Source: an uncultured Eubacteriales bacterium
GTDB lineage: Bacteria > Bacillota > Clostridia > Oscillospirales > Acutalibacteraceae
Assembly (NCBI GenBank): GCA_934667845.1
Contig: CAKUMQ010000034.1
Coordinates: 1-28,077, forward strand
Length of the DNA: 28,077 nucleotides
Reading direction: 5' to 3'
Shown piece by piece: positions 8,828 through 17,354 of this stretch; the first letter of the stretch is position 1; each line of letters opens with the position of its first letter. Made by a program: the position numbers and the translations under genes. The notes below the pieces were generated by a model. That model was given only the letters and a program-made list of their open reading frames with translations. It was not told the DNA's origin and ran no database searches.

Positions 8828-10798
8828 ATGAAACAAGTACGACTTACCCTGAAGAAAGCGCTCTCTTCCCTGCTGGCGGTCGGTCTCCTGTGTTCGGCTG
8901 CCGCGCTGTCCTTTGCCCCGGCGGCAAAAGCGACGGCAGAAGACACCGAGACCCCCGAAAACATCGCCCTGAAATATACCGGTGTCAAGGATGAGAACGG
9001 TTTCCCGACCGACTGGAGCGGCGACGATATCCACGAGCTGAAGAAGATCGGGGACGGCACCGCAGCCACCACCGGTTCGTTCGCCCTGAAATGGGACGAA
9101 GAAGCGATCTACGTCAAAGCTGAGATCGCCGATGCAACGGCGGACGGCGGCAACGATCAGATCCGCTTTCTGCTCAGCCTGGACGGCAAGCCGGCGGGCG
9201 AGGCGGCGGTAAGCTTCGGCGGCACGGGCGCCGTCAACGCCGGTGTATTTGCCTGGAACTGCGCCCCCTATTACATCGGCAACGCCGACCCGGTCAACGC
9301 CTATGACGGCGGAAGCGTCGGGGCGGGCACCAACATTCTGAACACCCCCGGCATCCAGATGTCGTATGCGGATGGGAAGCACACGATCCTGGCGGCTCTG
9401 CGGGTAGCCGACAGCCTGAAAGCCAAGCTGGCAAACGGCGCCGAGATCGGCTTTGATCTGCGCTTTAACGATTTTAACGGCGCCACCGGTCCGGACGATA
9501 AAAAGATGACCACCATCGGCTTTGCGTCCTCGCAGCAGAAGTGGAACACGGATCTGCGGGAGATCGCGGCTGTAAAGCTACTGAACGAGCATCCCGTCCC
9601 GGATACCCCGGACGAGGACTTTGAGACCGCCACCGCCACGGCGATCTACGGCACCCCCGAAATGGACGGCAAGCTCAACGAGTGGGCGGACGTTCCGTCC
9701 AACGCGATGCGGAATGTCACGGAAAACAAAGCCATCTCCGGTTCGTTCCGTCTGATGTGGGATGAAGAAGCCATTTATGTGGCGATGCAGGTGACCGACG
9801 ACGATGAGAATTCCTCTCTGATCAAGGTGCTGTTCAACATGGACGGCGTTCCGGTGGGCGAAAGCCGCATTATGATGAGCGGGGAGACCCCGCTGGCGGC
9901 GGTCTATTCGGTCAACTGGGAGGGCTACGGATTCGGCTATGTGCCGACCAATGCCGGCTTCTCCTATGCGGAGGGTGCCAAGGGCTACGACCAGACCTAC
10001 GCAGGCAACAGCATCCTCAAGGGAGCCATGAACATCTGCGCCTCCTATCCGACTACCTACGAGCTGAAATACACCTTTAACGATGCTGCCAAAGCCAAGC
10101 TGAAGGAAGGCGCCAAGATCGGCTTTGACATCATGTATCTGGATAGCTACGGCAACACCAACACCTCCGACCTCGGCTGGGCCACGCCCTACGGCAAAGA
10201 GACCTTCGGTCTGGATCTGCGCAAGATCGGCGAGGTGACTCTGACGCCTGCCCCGGAGATCCGGCCGCTGACGCCCACTGCGAACGCACCGAAGGCTCTG
10301 GCTCCCGGCAACGGGGACATCGCCAGTACCTCCGTGGATCTGAAATGGGAAAAAGACGATAACGCCGCCGGTTACGATGTTCTGTTCTTCGCCGTGACGG
10401 AGAAAAACGGCGAAACGGTCTACACCTTTGTGAAAAAAGAGGCGGTGGCGGGTTCCACGCTGACGGTTTCCGGTCTGGATCCCGATACCGAATACGCCTT
10501 CCAGGTGATCAGCACCAGCGAGGACGGAGAGCGTCTGTCGGTATATGAACTGGTGCGCGTGCACACCCTGCTTTCGGATCCCGAGGATCCGGGAGAATCG
10601 GAAGATCCCGAGGATCCGGACGATTCCGTGAATACGGGAGATGCGGACAGCTCGGAGGATCCGAAGGCTCCGGATAACTCCGATACGTCGGCAGATTCTC
10701 CGAATACCGGTTACGCCGACGGCGCAGCGGCTCTTCTCAGCGTGCTGGGCATCGGTGCCGGTGCCGCCTGCGTTCTTCTCCGGAAAAAGCGCAGCTGA
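8828..10798 (+). CDS. Cell-surface protein: two CBM9-like domains, FN3 domain, NPxTG-like anchor
   Basis: This 656-residue exported protein has a signal peptide ending near AKATA (residue 37). Two related CBM9-like domains follow (about 45-255 and 265-470), both with the pattern SFxLxWDEEAIYV and an IGFD strand near their ends. A fibronectin type III domain (about 478-578; SVDLKWEKDDNAAGYDVLF, LDPDTEYAFQV) precedes an acidic Pro/Ser/Asp linker. The C-terminus has SPNTG (624-628), a hydrophobic helix and RKKRS, a sorting-signal layout with S in place of L or N. No catalytic domain is visible, so it is most likely a surface glycan-capture protein. AGGAGG lies 7 bases before the start. The domains resemble that of the esterase at 14926-16959, suggesting a shared ligand. 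Confidence 0.8.
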   Translation: MKQVRLTLKKALSSLLAVGLLCSAAALSFAPAAKATAEDTETPENIALKYTGVKDENGFPTDWSGDDIHELKKIGDGTAATTGSFALKWDEEAIYVKAEIADATADGGNDQIRFLLSLDGKPAGEAAVSFGGTGAVNAGVFAWNCAPYYIGNADPVNAYDGGSVGAGTNILNTPGIQMSYADGKHTILAALRVADSLKAKLANGAEIGFDLRFNDFNGATGPDDKKMTTIGFASSQQKWNTDLREIAAVKLLNEHPVPDTPDEDFETATATAIYGTPEMDGKLNEWADVPSNAMRNVTENKAISGSFRLMWDEEAIYVAMQVTDDDENSSLIKVLFNMDGVPVGESRIMMSGETPLAAVYSVNWEGYGFGYVPTNAGFSYAEGAKGYDQTYAGNSILKGAMNICASYPTTYELKYTFNDAAKAKLKEGAKIGFDIMYLDSYGNTNTSDLGWATPYGKETFGLDLRKIGEVTLTPAPEIRPLTPTANAPKALAPGNGDIASTSVDLKWEKDDNAAGYDVLFFAVTEKNGETVYTFVKKEAVAGSTLTVSGLDPDTEYAFQVISTSEDGERLSVYELVRVHTLLSDPEDPGESEDPEDPDDSVNTGDADSSEDPKAPDNSDTSADSPNTGYADGAAALLSVLGIGAGAACVLLRKKRS

Positions 10799-10831
10799 CC
10801 ACCTTTTCCCCGCAGCTCTCTGAGGGGCGCA

Positions 10832-10859
10832 GCCGGAACCGCCAAACGGCGGTTCCGGC
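10832..10859 (+). promoter_or_regulatory. Strong intra-operon hairpin without T-run
   Basis: GCCGGAACCGCC (10832-10843) pairs perfectly with GGCGGTTCCGGC (10848-10859) around an AAAC loop. No T-run follows, so it is not a standard terminator. It sits between the surface-protein genes and the transporter block and could stabilise or process the upstream transcript. Confidence 0.5.
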
Positions 10860-10969
10860 CCGCCCGCGGGGATATGCCGGAAAAGACGCCGAAAACAGAC
10901 AAAACGGTGTGCTCCCTGTTTTTCCCGGCGTTACAGAAGAACCCGGAGCCAAGCCAAAGAGGACTAGCC

Positions 10970-11431
10970 ATGAAGAAAAAACTGATTGCGATCTTAGCGG
11001 TCTTGCTTACGGTCGCGGTATTTTACGGGATCGACGCCCTGATCGCCGCTCAATATCGCCTGCAGGTGATAGACATTACCCCTCAACCGGCTTATGCCGA
11101 CGGCAAAACACCGGTCAACATCACCGTTGCGCTGAAAAAGGGCGACGCAGCCGTTTCGGATCACATTTTGTATATGCTGCCCGGTAAGGGCAATGTCAAA
11201 ATAGCCCGGCTGAAGACCGATGCCGACGGGCTGGCACGGTTTGTTTATTATCCCTACCTGGCTTCCGATTTCATTGAAGCCGGAGAAGTATCGGTGCGGG
11301 TGATGGACGAGAGCAACTCCGTTCTGGTCTCTGTTCCCGTGGTTTTGGATTTTTCCGTTGACCTGCAAAAACCGATCTCCTCTCCGACCGATTCCACCCA
11401 GATCTCCCTTGACGACATATTCGGGGAATGA
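10970..11431 (+). CDS. Small membrane-anchored protein with one bacterial Ig-like domain
   Basis: The protein has 153 residues from the ATG at 10970, chosen because AGAGGA lies a few bases upstream and the sequence then begins with a signal anchor (MKKK plus a hydrophobic helix to about residue 24). An in-frame ATG at 10874 would add 32 residues and bury the signal, so it is unlikely. Residues about 28-130 resemble the invasin-type Ig-like fold: ADGKTPVNITVALKKGDAAVS, then LKTDADGLARFVYYP. The short tail has no sorting motif. It is predicted to sit on the outer face of the membrane by its N-terminal helix. Placed directly before two sugar-ABC permeases, it may be an accessory to the importer, but no function is known to me. 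Confidence 0.65.
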   Translation: MKKKLIAILAVLLTVAVFYGIDALIAAQYRLQVIDITPQPAYADGKTPVNITVALKKGDAAVSDHILYMLPGKGNVKIARLKTDADGLARFVYYPYLASDFIEAGEVSVRVMDESNSVLVSVPVVLDFSVDLQKPISSPTDSTQISLDDIFGE

Positions 11432-11503
11432 TCCGCCCAAAGGCTGACACGGAGTCCGGCCGCTCCTGTGACTTGACTCAACTGATGAAACGGAAGTGAT
11501 CGT

Positions 11504-12406
11504 ATGCAAAAAAAGGGTGCTTTGCTTCGCCGTATGTACAAAGGGCGGCTGGCCTATCTTTTCCTGCTGCCGCAGCTGATCCTGCTGGCGGTGTATTCAT
11601 ATTACCCGGCTTTCAGCGGCCTGTTTCACTCCTTCTTTGAGTGGGACAGCGTCGGTCGGGAAATTTTTATCGGGCTTGATAATTTCAGGGAGCTGTTTTC
11701 CGATCGCATCTTCCTGAATTCTTTCGGAACGCTGCTGGAGATCATGATCCCGCGGCTGGTGATCAGCGTAGTGGTCCCTCTGCTGGTTGCCGAGCTTATT
11801 TTCGGTGTACGCTCGACCCGGCTGAAATATTTTTACCGGGTGATGATCCTGCTGCCCATGGTGGCGCCGGGCGTTGTCGGCACGCTGATCTGGAAAAATA
11901 TCTACGATCCCGGCAACGGCCTGATGGTTTCGGTCTGCCGCCTGCTCGGTCTGGTCGGGCCGACACAGGCTGTCGACTGGCTGGGTGATCCGAATCTGAT
12001 CATTTTCAGCATTATCTTTATGGGCTTCCCCTGGGTCGGCGGCACCTCGGTGCTGGTCTATATGTCCGGACTGACGGGGATCTCCACGGAAGTGATCGAA
12101 AGCTCGGTGCTGGACGGTGCCGGACGCCTCCGGCGCTTCTTCAGCATTGATCTCCCCTCGGTGATGGGTCAGATCAAATATTTCCTTGTTTTCGGTCTGA
12201 TCGGCGGCATTCAGGACTATTCCACCCAGATCATACTGACCAACGGCGGTCCCGGCTTCCGCACCATGGTGCCCGGCTATTACATGTTTACCCAGGCCTT
12301 TAAGGCAGACCGCCTGGGCTACGCCAGCGCGATGGGTACGGTACTGTTTCTGCTGATACTGGTCATCACCCTTTTAACCATGAAATTTGTAAGATCCAGT
12401 GAATAA
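11504..12406 (+). CDS. Sugar ABC transporter permease, MalF/UgpA/LplB type
   Basis: The 300-residue integral membrane protein has six predicted transmembrane segments, beginning with AYLFLLPQLILLAVYSYYPAF-type helix 1. The EAA-like cytoplasmic loop that docks the ATPase is at about 196-218 (IESSVLDGAGRLRRFFSIDLP), matching the CUT1 family consensus. The end ATMGTVLF-like SAMGTVLFLLILVITLL is also typical. GGAAGTGA precedes the ATG. It pairs with the permease at 12502 and the binding protein at 13384 to form an importer for oligosaccharides. No ATPase gene is nearby, which is common for CUT1 systems served by a shared MsiK/MsmX-type ATPase. Confidence 0.93.
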   Translation: MQKKGALLRRMYKGRLAYLFLLPQLILLAVYSYYPAFSGLFHSFFEWDSVGREIFIGLDNFRELFSDRIFLNSFGTLLEIMIPRLVISVVVPLLVAELIFGVRSTRLKYFYRVMILLPMVAPGVVGTLIWKNIYDPGNGLMVSVCRLLGLVGPTQAVDWLGDPNLIIFSIIFMGFPWVGGTSVLVYMSGLTGISTEVIESSVLDGAGRLRRFFSIDLPSVMGQIKYFLVFGLIGGIQDYSTQIILTNGGPGFRTMVPGYYMFTQAFKADRLGYASAMGTVLFLLILVITLLTMKFVRSSE

Positions 12407-12418
12407 CTGTTTTCATAC

Positions 12419-12456
12419 GGCGGCGCCGCGGCGCTCGCCGCCCGGACGGCGTTTTT
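12419..12456 (+). terminator. GC-rich structure with T-run between the two permease genes
   Basis: CGCCG (12436-12440) pairs with CGGCG (12447-12451) around CCCGGA and is followed by TTTTT (12452-12456). A competing fold uses GGCGGCG upstream with CGCCGCC, so two mutually exclusive hairpins are possible. This could attenuate transcription so that the downstream permease, binding protein and esterase are expressed at a different level. It does not look like a complete operon end, since the paired permease follows. Confidence 0.5.
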
Positions 12457-12501
12457 CGCTTTAAGTCACGAAATGCCGCCCGGAACGGAAAGGGGCCTAT
12501 T

Positions 12502-13323
12502 ATGAAAAACTTCAAACGGTATGCCGCCGGATTTTTTCTGCATACCACCCTGATCGTCCTGCTGATCCTTCTCCTGTATCCTCTGGCCATGGCACTGTGG
12601 GGCTCCTTCAAAACTGCCTCCAACTTCAACGAAACGCAGTGGTATCCCACGCTGCCGCTGTATCTGTCCAACTTCTGGTATGCACTGGGCAAGCTGTTCC
12701 GCCCCATTCTCAACACGCTTCTGGTAGCGGCGGCAGGCGCCGGCGGCGTGCTGTTCATCTCATCGCTTTCGGCTTACGCCTATGCCCGTATGGAATTCCC
12801 GGGCAAGAACTTTCTGTACATGTTTGTCATGGCGCTGATGATGGTGCCCGGCTGTCTGACGCTGGTACCCAGCTATATGCTGTATAAAAACACCATTGGG
12901 CTTGACAATTACGCCATCATGATCCTTCCGATGTGGGTGGGGGCGCCGATCTCCGGCGTATTTCTCCTGCGCGGCTTTTTTGAAGGACTGCCGGAGGGGA
13001 TCTTTGAGGCAGCCCGCATAGACGGAGCCAGGGAGTTTTCGGTATACACCCGGATTTGCCTGCCGCTGTCGCTGCCCATCTTGGGCACAATGGCCATTAT
13101 GCAGTTCAGCAACGTCTGGAACGACTACTTCTGGCCGATGATCACCATTAAAAACGAAAACCTGCTGACCGTCTCCGCCTCGCTGCTGCTGAAATATTCC
13201 GCCAGTACCCAACCGGCGATGTATGCGGGCTATCTGGTCGCCTCTCTGCCGCTGGTGTTTCTGTTCCTGTTCGCCAACCGCTACTATGTGGAAGGACTCG
13301 CCAGCACGGCGCTGAAGCTGTAA
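12502..13323 (+). CDS. Sugar ABC transporter permease, MalG/UgpE/LplC type
   Basis: This 273-residue membrane protein is the second half of the CUT1 permease pair. Helix 1 (TTLIVLLILLLYPLAMALWGSF-type) and the EAA loop at about 167-192 (FEAARIDGAREFSVYTRICLP) are classical, as is the late SNVWNDYFWPMI segment and the short C-terminus YVEGLASTALKL. AAAGGGG lies about 10 bases before the ATG. It would form the heterodimeric channel with the product of 11504-12406 and import sugar delivered by the lipoprotein at 13384-14871. Confidence 0.93.
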   Translation: MKNFKRYAAGFFLHTTLIVLLILLLYPLAMALWGSFKTASNFNETQWYPTLPLYLSNFWYALGKLFRPILNTLLVAAAGAGGVLFISSLSAYAYARMEFPGKNFLYMFVMALMMVPGCLTLVPSYMLYKNTIGLDNYAIMILPMWVGAPISGVFLLRGFFEGLPEGIFEAARIDGAREFSVYTRICLPLSLPILGTMAIMQFSNVWNDYFWPMITIKNENLLTVSASLLLKYSASTQPAMYAGYLVASLPLVFLFLFANRYYVEGLASTALKL

Positions 13324-13383
13324 AAAACCGCCGGTCTGCCCGGCGCAGTGTATATCCTGTGAATTTGTAAAGGGGGATCTTTT

Positions 13384-14871
13384 ATGCTGAAACGCTGTCT
13401 GTCCGCGGCGATCTGTCTGCTGCTGATTCTGTCCTTTGCCGCCTGTGATGTCCGCTCTCCCGAGGAGGACACCTCGACAGAAGCCGGCAAATACGGGACC
13501 GTAAACGACGGAAAGCCCATCGAACTGAAGGTGGATCTTCAATCCATCATGCCCTCCGTCATTTCGGAGCCGACAGCCGACAATCCGATCGTCATTCAGG
13601 CGAGCCAGAAGCTGGCGGATGAATTCACCAGAATGTATCCGAACGTCACCATCACCTGGGCGCGCGGCAAGGGCGCCTACGGCGACTGGGCACAGTGGAT
13701 GATCACGGAGATATCCTCCGGGACCCCGGCGGATATTACCTTTATGCAGGGCTCGACCTACGCCGACCGCAACTGGTTTATCACGCTGGATTCTCACCTT
13801 GACAAGCCCAACATGTACATCGAGGGCAACGAAAAATGGAAGGACACCTTTCCCTCCTATCTGTGGAACAGTTACATGACCTCGGACGCCAACGGACATG
13901 TGGTCGCTATTCCCGTGACGCTGTATCCCGGCACGGCAACCGCCTATTTCTATAACAAGGATATCTTCCAAAAGGTCGGCGTTTCCGCCCCGAGGACCTG
14001 GGAGGAATTTATGACCGTGTGCGAAAAGGTGAAAAAGGCCGGGTATATCGCCGTCGGTCCGTGGTCGCTGAACAAGACGCCCATCATCAACTGCTGGGAT
14101 ATTCAGTTTTCGCTCGGCCCCACCTTCTCGCTGAACATGAAGGATCAGTGGGACTATGACAAAAACGGCATTATGAGCCAGAATGAACTGCTCCGGGCGG
14201 AATATGAGGGCAAATTCTACGCCCGGAACAACCCCGCCGTTCTGGAGATCTACAAGCAGGTCAAACGGAAATACCGGAATGTGCTGGAGGAGGGCGCTGC
14301 CAACACCGACTATGAGACCCTCTGGAAAGAGGGCAAGGTGGCCATGATGGAGGACGGTGTCAGCCGTTCATTTGAATACGGCATGTTCACGGCGCCGATC
14401 GCCGATTCCTCCACCTCCTCCTATGCGGCGGATATTACCTATGAAAAAGGCCCCTATCAGCCGCCGGTGGCTAACTCATTCAACGTGGTAAGACCTGCAG
14501 TGGAGGGCGACCCGGGCCGCGAAGAGACCGCCATCCGCTTTTTGCAGTGGATTACCAAGCCGGAAAACACCAGCCAGATCATCCTGGAGCTGCAGGGGCA
14601 GGCCATCGGCGCCGTCAAAGGAACCGCCATTCCGCCGGCACTGGAGGAGTGGTTCCGGCAGGAGTTCCCGCGGCTGCCGCAAACGCAGTGGGTGCTCGGT
14701 CCGACCATTGATTCCACGGATATGCTGTCCCGCTACCTGGAAATGTGGGTGTCGGATTACATTAGCGACAAGGAATTTGCAGATCAGTACGATAAGATCC
14801 TGAAAGAGGGCGTTGACGCCCAGATCGAGGGACTCGGAACGGATACCACCGGCTGGAAAAAAGCGGACTGA
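13384..14871 (+). CDS. Sugar-binding lipoprotein of the ABC importer (UgpB-type)
   Basis: The 495-residue protein has a lipoprotein signal with lipobox LSFAAC, cysteine 21 being the predicted lipid anchor. The mature part follows the family 1 extracellular solute-binding pattern: KLADEFTRMYPNVTITW, ADITFMQGS, GTATAYFYNKDIFQKVG followed by PRTWEEFM, a central WKEGKVAMMEDG and a late AIRFLQWITKPENT. AAAGGGGGA precedes the ATG by 6 bases. It captures extracellular oligosaccharide and hands it to the two permeases just upstream. The ligand is not readable from sequence; the neighbouring enzymes suggest a substituted plant-type or host glycan. Confidence 0.92.
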   Translation: MLKRCLSAAICLLLILSFAACDVRSPEEDTSTEAGKYGTVNDGKPIELKVDLQSIMPSVISEPTADNPIVIQASQKLADEFTRMYPNVTITWARGKGAYGDWAQWMITEISSGTPADITFMQGSTYADRNWFITLDSHLDKPNMYIEGNEKWKDTFPSYLWNSYMTSDANGHVVAIPVTLYPGTATAYFYNKDIFQKVGVSAPRTWEEFMTVCEKVKKAGYIAVGPWSLNKTPIINCWDIQFSLGPTFSLNMKDQWDYDKNGIMSQNELLRAEYEGKFYARNNPAVLEIYKQVKRKYRNVLEEGAANTDYETLWKEGKVAMMEDGVSRSFEYGMFTAPIADSSTSSYAADITYEKGPYQPPVANSFNVVRPAVEGDPGREETAIRFLQWITKPENTSQIILELQGQAIGAVKGTAIPPALEEWFRQEFPRLPQTQWVLGPTIDSTDMLSRYLEMWVSDYISDKEFADQYDKILKEGVDAQIEGLGTDTTGWKKAD

Positions 14872-14925
14872 CGCTTTCAGAAAAACAGGCAATTCTTTAA
14901 CTTCAATAACGAAAGGTGATGTCAC

Positions 14926-16959
14926 ATGAAAAAATGTCTGGCTCTGCTCCTGACCGCGCTTCTGGCATTGCCCCTCGGCGGGATGGCGCTGCCGTCCTCG
15001 GCTCAGGAGACATCCTACGCCCACGAGGCCACCGTCTACAAGGGAACCCCGACGGTGGACGGCGACCTGAGTGAATGGCAGGATGTACCGTCATACTCCC
15101 TGTCTCAGCGTGTCACCAACCAAACCGCCGGGATAACCGGCTCGTTTCAGGCGCTTTACGACGGCACGGCCCTGTACTTTGCCGGTCAGATCGCCGACCC
15201 CACCGACAACAAGGGCAACGATCAGGTGAAATTCCTGTTCGATTTTGACGGCGTTCCGGCAGGAGAGATCCCCGTGACCTTTGCCGACCGTCCCCATGCC
15301 GGTGTTCACTCCTGGAACGGCGAGGGCATTAACGGCGCAGGCGGAAACTCGCTGGATCCCAAGCCGTGGAATCCCGTTAACGCCTACAACGCCCTGCAAA
15401 ACGCCGGAACCGCAGTGATGGGAGACGGCAGGAATTACAGCCTCTTTTTCTTCCGTTACGCGGACGGCGTGTACTCCTTTGAGACGTCGTGGTATCCCAC
15501 CGATGCGCTGAAAAGTAAATTGAAGGAGGGCACCGTGATCGGCTTCGACATTCGCTACAACGACTTTAACGATGCGGTTTCTCCGACGGATTCCCGCCAC
15601 ACCACCATCGGCTGGGCATCGGATGAGGCGGATTGGAACACCGATCTTCGCGCCATCGGCGCCCTGAAGCTGGCAGGCTACCAGGATGTAACGGAGGGCT
15701 TACAGTTCATCTCCTGCCGCGACGAGCGGCTGAGCTATCTCGGCCGCTGGAAGGACAACGGAGAGACTCAGCGGGTCTCCTACTGGACGACCCCCAGCGT
15801 CTCCTTCAGCTTTACCGGCTCCACTTTGTACCTTGATCTCGGAGAAAAAAGCTCCATCGGCGTGGAGCTGGACGGCGAAGTGACGGAGTATATGGCTGCC
15901 AACGGCAAAATGATCGTTCCCGTCAAGGGAGACGGCATCCATACCGTGAAATTTTACGGCCCGAACATGCACTTTAACGGTGTCTACGTCGCCCCGGCGG
16001 CCACGGTTTCGGCGGTGGAGCCAAAGCCCTACTATGCCATGTTTATCGGCGATTCCATCACTGCCGACCATCGCAGCTTTTCCTTTAATTCCGCGCGAAA
16101 GGCCGGTTGGGACTGGTCGGTTCTCTGCCTGGACGGCATCGCCCTGAGCACCGAAAATATCGGTTATTACCATAGCGGCGTTACCGGCTGGGGATACTAT
16201 ACCCAGGGGTATTATACCCCCGACCCGCTGGCGGGCTGGAACGAATCCCTGCGCATTGGCATGGAGGAAGCGTTTTTCAACTATGAGCGGCCGCTCGACA
16301 AGCTCAAGGACTTTACACCGTATAACGATTTTCAAAATGAGCGCGAGCCCAACGCCATTTTTATCGCCCTGGGCGTCAATGACCACATGTCCTCGGACAG
16401 CCTCTGCCGCACCTTTGTCAGCGATTACACGGCGTTTGTTCAGAAGCTGCGCCGGTGCTATCCCCATGCGACCATCTATATGATGCAGGCGCTGGGAGAT
16501 AACGGCTACGGCACACGGCTCAGTTCCATCCGGCAGGCGGCGCAGGAAATTGCCAAGACCGATAAAAATGTCATCTTTGTCGCGGATACGCCGACGTGGG
16601 GCGTGGAGATCTCTCCCGACGGTGTGCATCCCAGCGCTGACGGCTATGCCACGCTGACCGAAAAGGTCAAGGGTCTGCTTGAGCAGTTTACCCCGTACGA
16701 GGACGACGGCAGTACCCCGGACAGCTCCGGGGACGGAAGCGATAATGACCCCGGTGAGAGCAGTGACAGCGAAAAACCGGACGACGGAGCATCCTCGAAT
16801 CACGATCAGGAGTCCGAAAAAGAACCCGACAGAGAGTCCTCTGCCGACGATCCGAAAAACCCCGCAACCGGTTATACCGGCTACGCGCTGTCGGTTCTCC
16901 TGCTTGTGTGCACAAGCGGCGGCGCCCTTCTGGCACTGCGCCGGAAAAAGCGCATCTGA
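14926..16959 (+). CDS. Surface SGNH esterase (CE2-like) with CBM9-like domain and NPATG anchor
   Basis: The 677-residue exported protein has a signal peptide (about 1-26), a CBM9-like domain (about 32-245) close in sequence to those of the 8828-10798 protein, a jelly-roll segment (about 250-360) and an SGNH hydrolase domain. Catalytic blocks are visible: GDSI with S377, GVND with N485, and DGVHP with D565 and H568. A jelly roll followed by SGNH is the arrangement of carbohydrate esterase family 2, which removes acetyl groups from polysaccharides. An acidic Ser/Asp linker leads to NPATG (645-649), a hydrophobic helix and RRKKRI, a sortase-type anchor. AAAGGTGAT is a strong ribosome site. It would deacylate surface-bound glycan before the glycosidases act. 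No sortase gene is in the window. Confidence 0.82.
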   Translation: MKKCLALLLTALLALPLGGMALPSSAQETSYAHEATVYKGTPTVDGDLSEWQDVPSYSLSQRVTNQTAGITGSFQALYDGTALYFAGQIADPTDNKGNDQVKFLFDFDGVPAGEIPVTFADRPHAGVHSWNGEGINGAGGNSLDPKPWNPVNAYNALQNAGTAVMGDGRNYSLFFFRYADGVYSFETSWYPTDALKSKLKEGTVIGFDIRYNDFNDAVSPTDSRHTTIGWASDEADWNTDLRAIGALKLAGYQDVTEGLQFISCRDERLSYLGRWKDNGETQRVSYWTTPSVSFSFTGSTLYLDLGEKSSIGVELDGEVTEYMAANGKMIVPVKGDGIHTVKFYGPNMHFNGVYVAPAATVSAVEPKPYYAMFIGDSITADHRSFSFNSARKAGWDWSVLCLDGIALSTENIGYYHSGVTGWGYYTQGYYTPDPLAGWNESLRIGMEEAFFNYERPLDKLKDFTPYNDFQNEREPNAIFIALGVNDHMSSDSLCRTFVSDYTAFVQKLRRCYPHATIYMMQALGDNGYGTRLSSIRQAAQEIAKTDKNVIFVADTPTWGVEISPDGVHPSADGYATLTEKVKGLLEQFTPYEDDGSTPDSSGDGSDNDPGESSDSEKPDDGASSNHDQESEKEPDRESSADDPKNPATGYTGYALSVLLLVCTSGGALLALRRKKRI

Positions 16960-17129
16960 CCGCATCCCGGCTGCTGCCGACAGCTGTTGCGGCACAAAAA
17001 TGCCCACCCGGTTGCCGATGACGTTAACGACATCAGCAGCGACGGAAGCGTTCACGACCACATTTGTTTCCCCGATGCTCCGGCATCAGGGATGGCCGAA
17101 AACGGCAGGGATAAGGAGTAAAAAGAGAG

Positions 17130-17160
17130 AAGGACGCGGGTGAAATCCCGCGTCCTTTTT
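17130..17160 (+). terminator. Terminator of the glycan operon
   Basis: AGGACGCGGG (17131-17140) pairs with CCCGCGTCCT (17147-17156) around TGAAAT, followed by TTTTT. It closes the locus about 170 bases after the esterase stop. In 16960-17129 I see no convincing gene. Confidence 0.85.
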
Positions 17161-17237
17161 GATTTGTTGGGAATAATGTTGGGAATAGAAAAATATTTGG
17201 CAAAATCAGCGCATATTTTTTGCCCCGACCGGCAAAG

Positions 17238-17278
17238 CCGCTTTCCGCCCGCGCCGACGGGGCGGAAAGCGGTTTTTT
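17238..17278 (+). terminator. Second terminator, directly upstream of the next promoter
   Basis: A perfect 13-bp stem (17238-17250 with 17260-17272) has a 9-base loop and a TTTTTT tail. No gene lies between it and the terminator at 17130, so it either insulates the next unit or ends an unrecognised short transcript. Confidence 0.88.
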
Positions 17279-17279
17279 C

Positions 17280-17308
17280 TTGCGCGGCGGGGCGCCGTGT
17301 GGTATACT
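17280..17308 (+). promoter_or_regulatory. Promoter of the second gene cluster
   Basis: TTGCGC (17280-17285) and TATACT (17303-17308) are exactly 17 bp apart, with TG two bases before the -10. It starts right at the end of the preceding terminator T-run and lies about 45 bases before the first gene. Confidence 0.65.
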
Positions 17309-17354
17309 TACCCTTGACAGAGCGGAAAATGCGAAAGAGACGGGGGATGTACGC

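Noticed and set aside
7753..9072. Long minus-strand ORF of 439 residues, with a similar one at 6748-7665
   Set aside because: Antisense shadows of the lipoprotein and surface-protein genes, with Val/Gly/Arg-biased composition and no recognisable motif.
15700..17061. 453-residue minus-strand ORF reaching the intergenic region
   Set aside because: Mostly antisense to the esterase gene. The part outside it (NASVAADVVNVIGNRVGIF) looks faintly protein-like, but has no supporting start or family.
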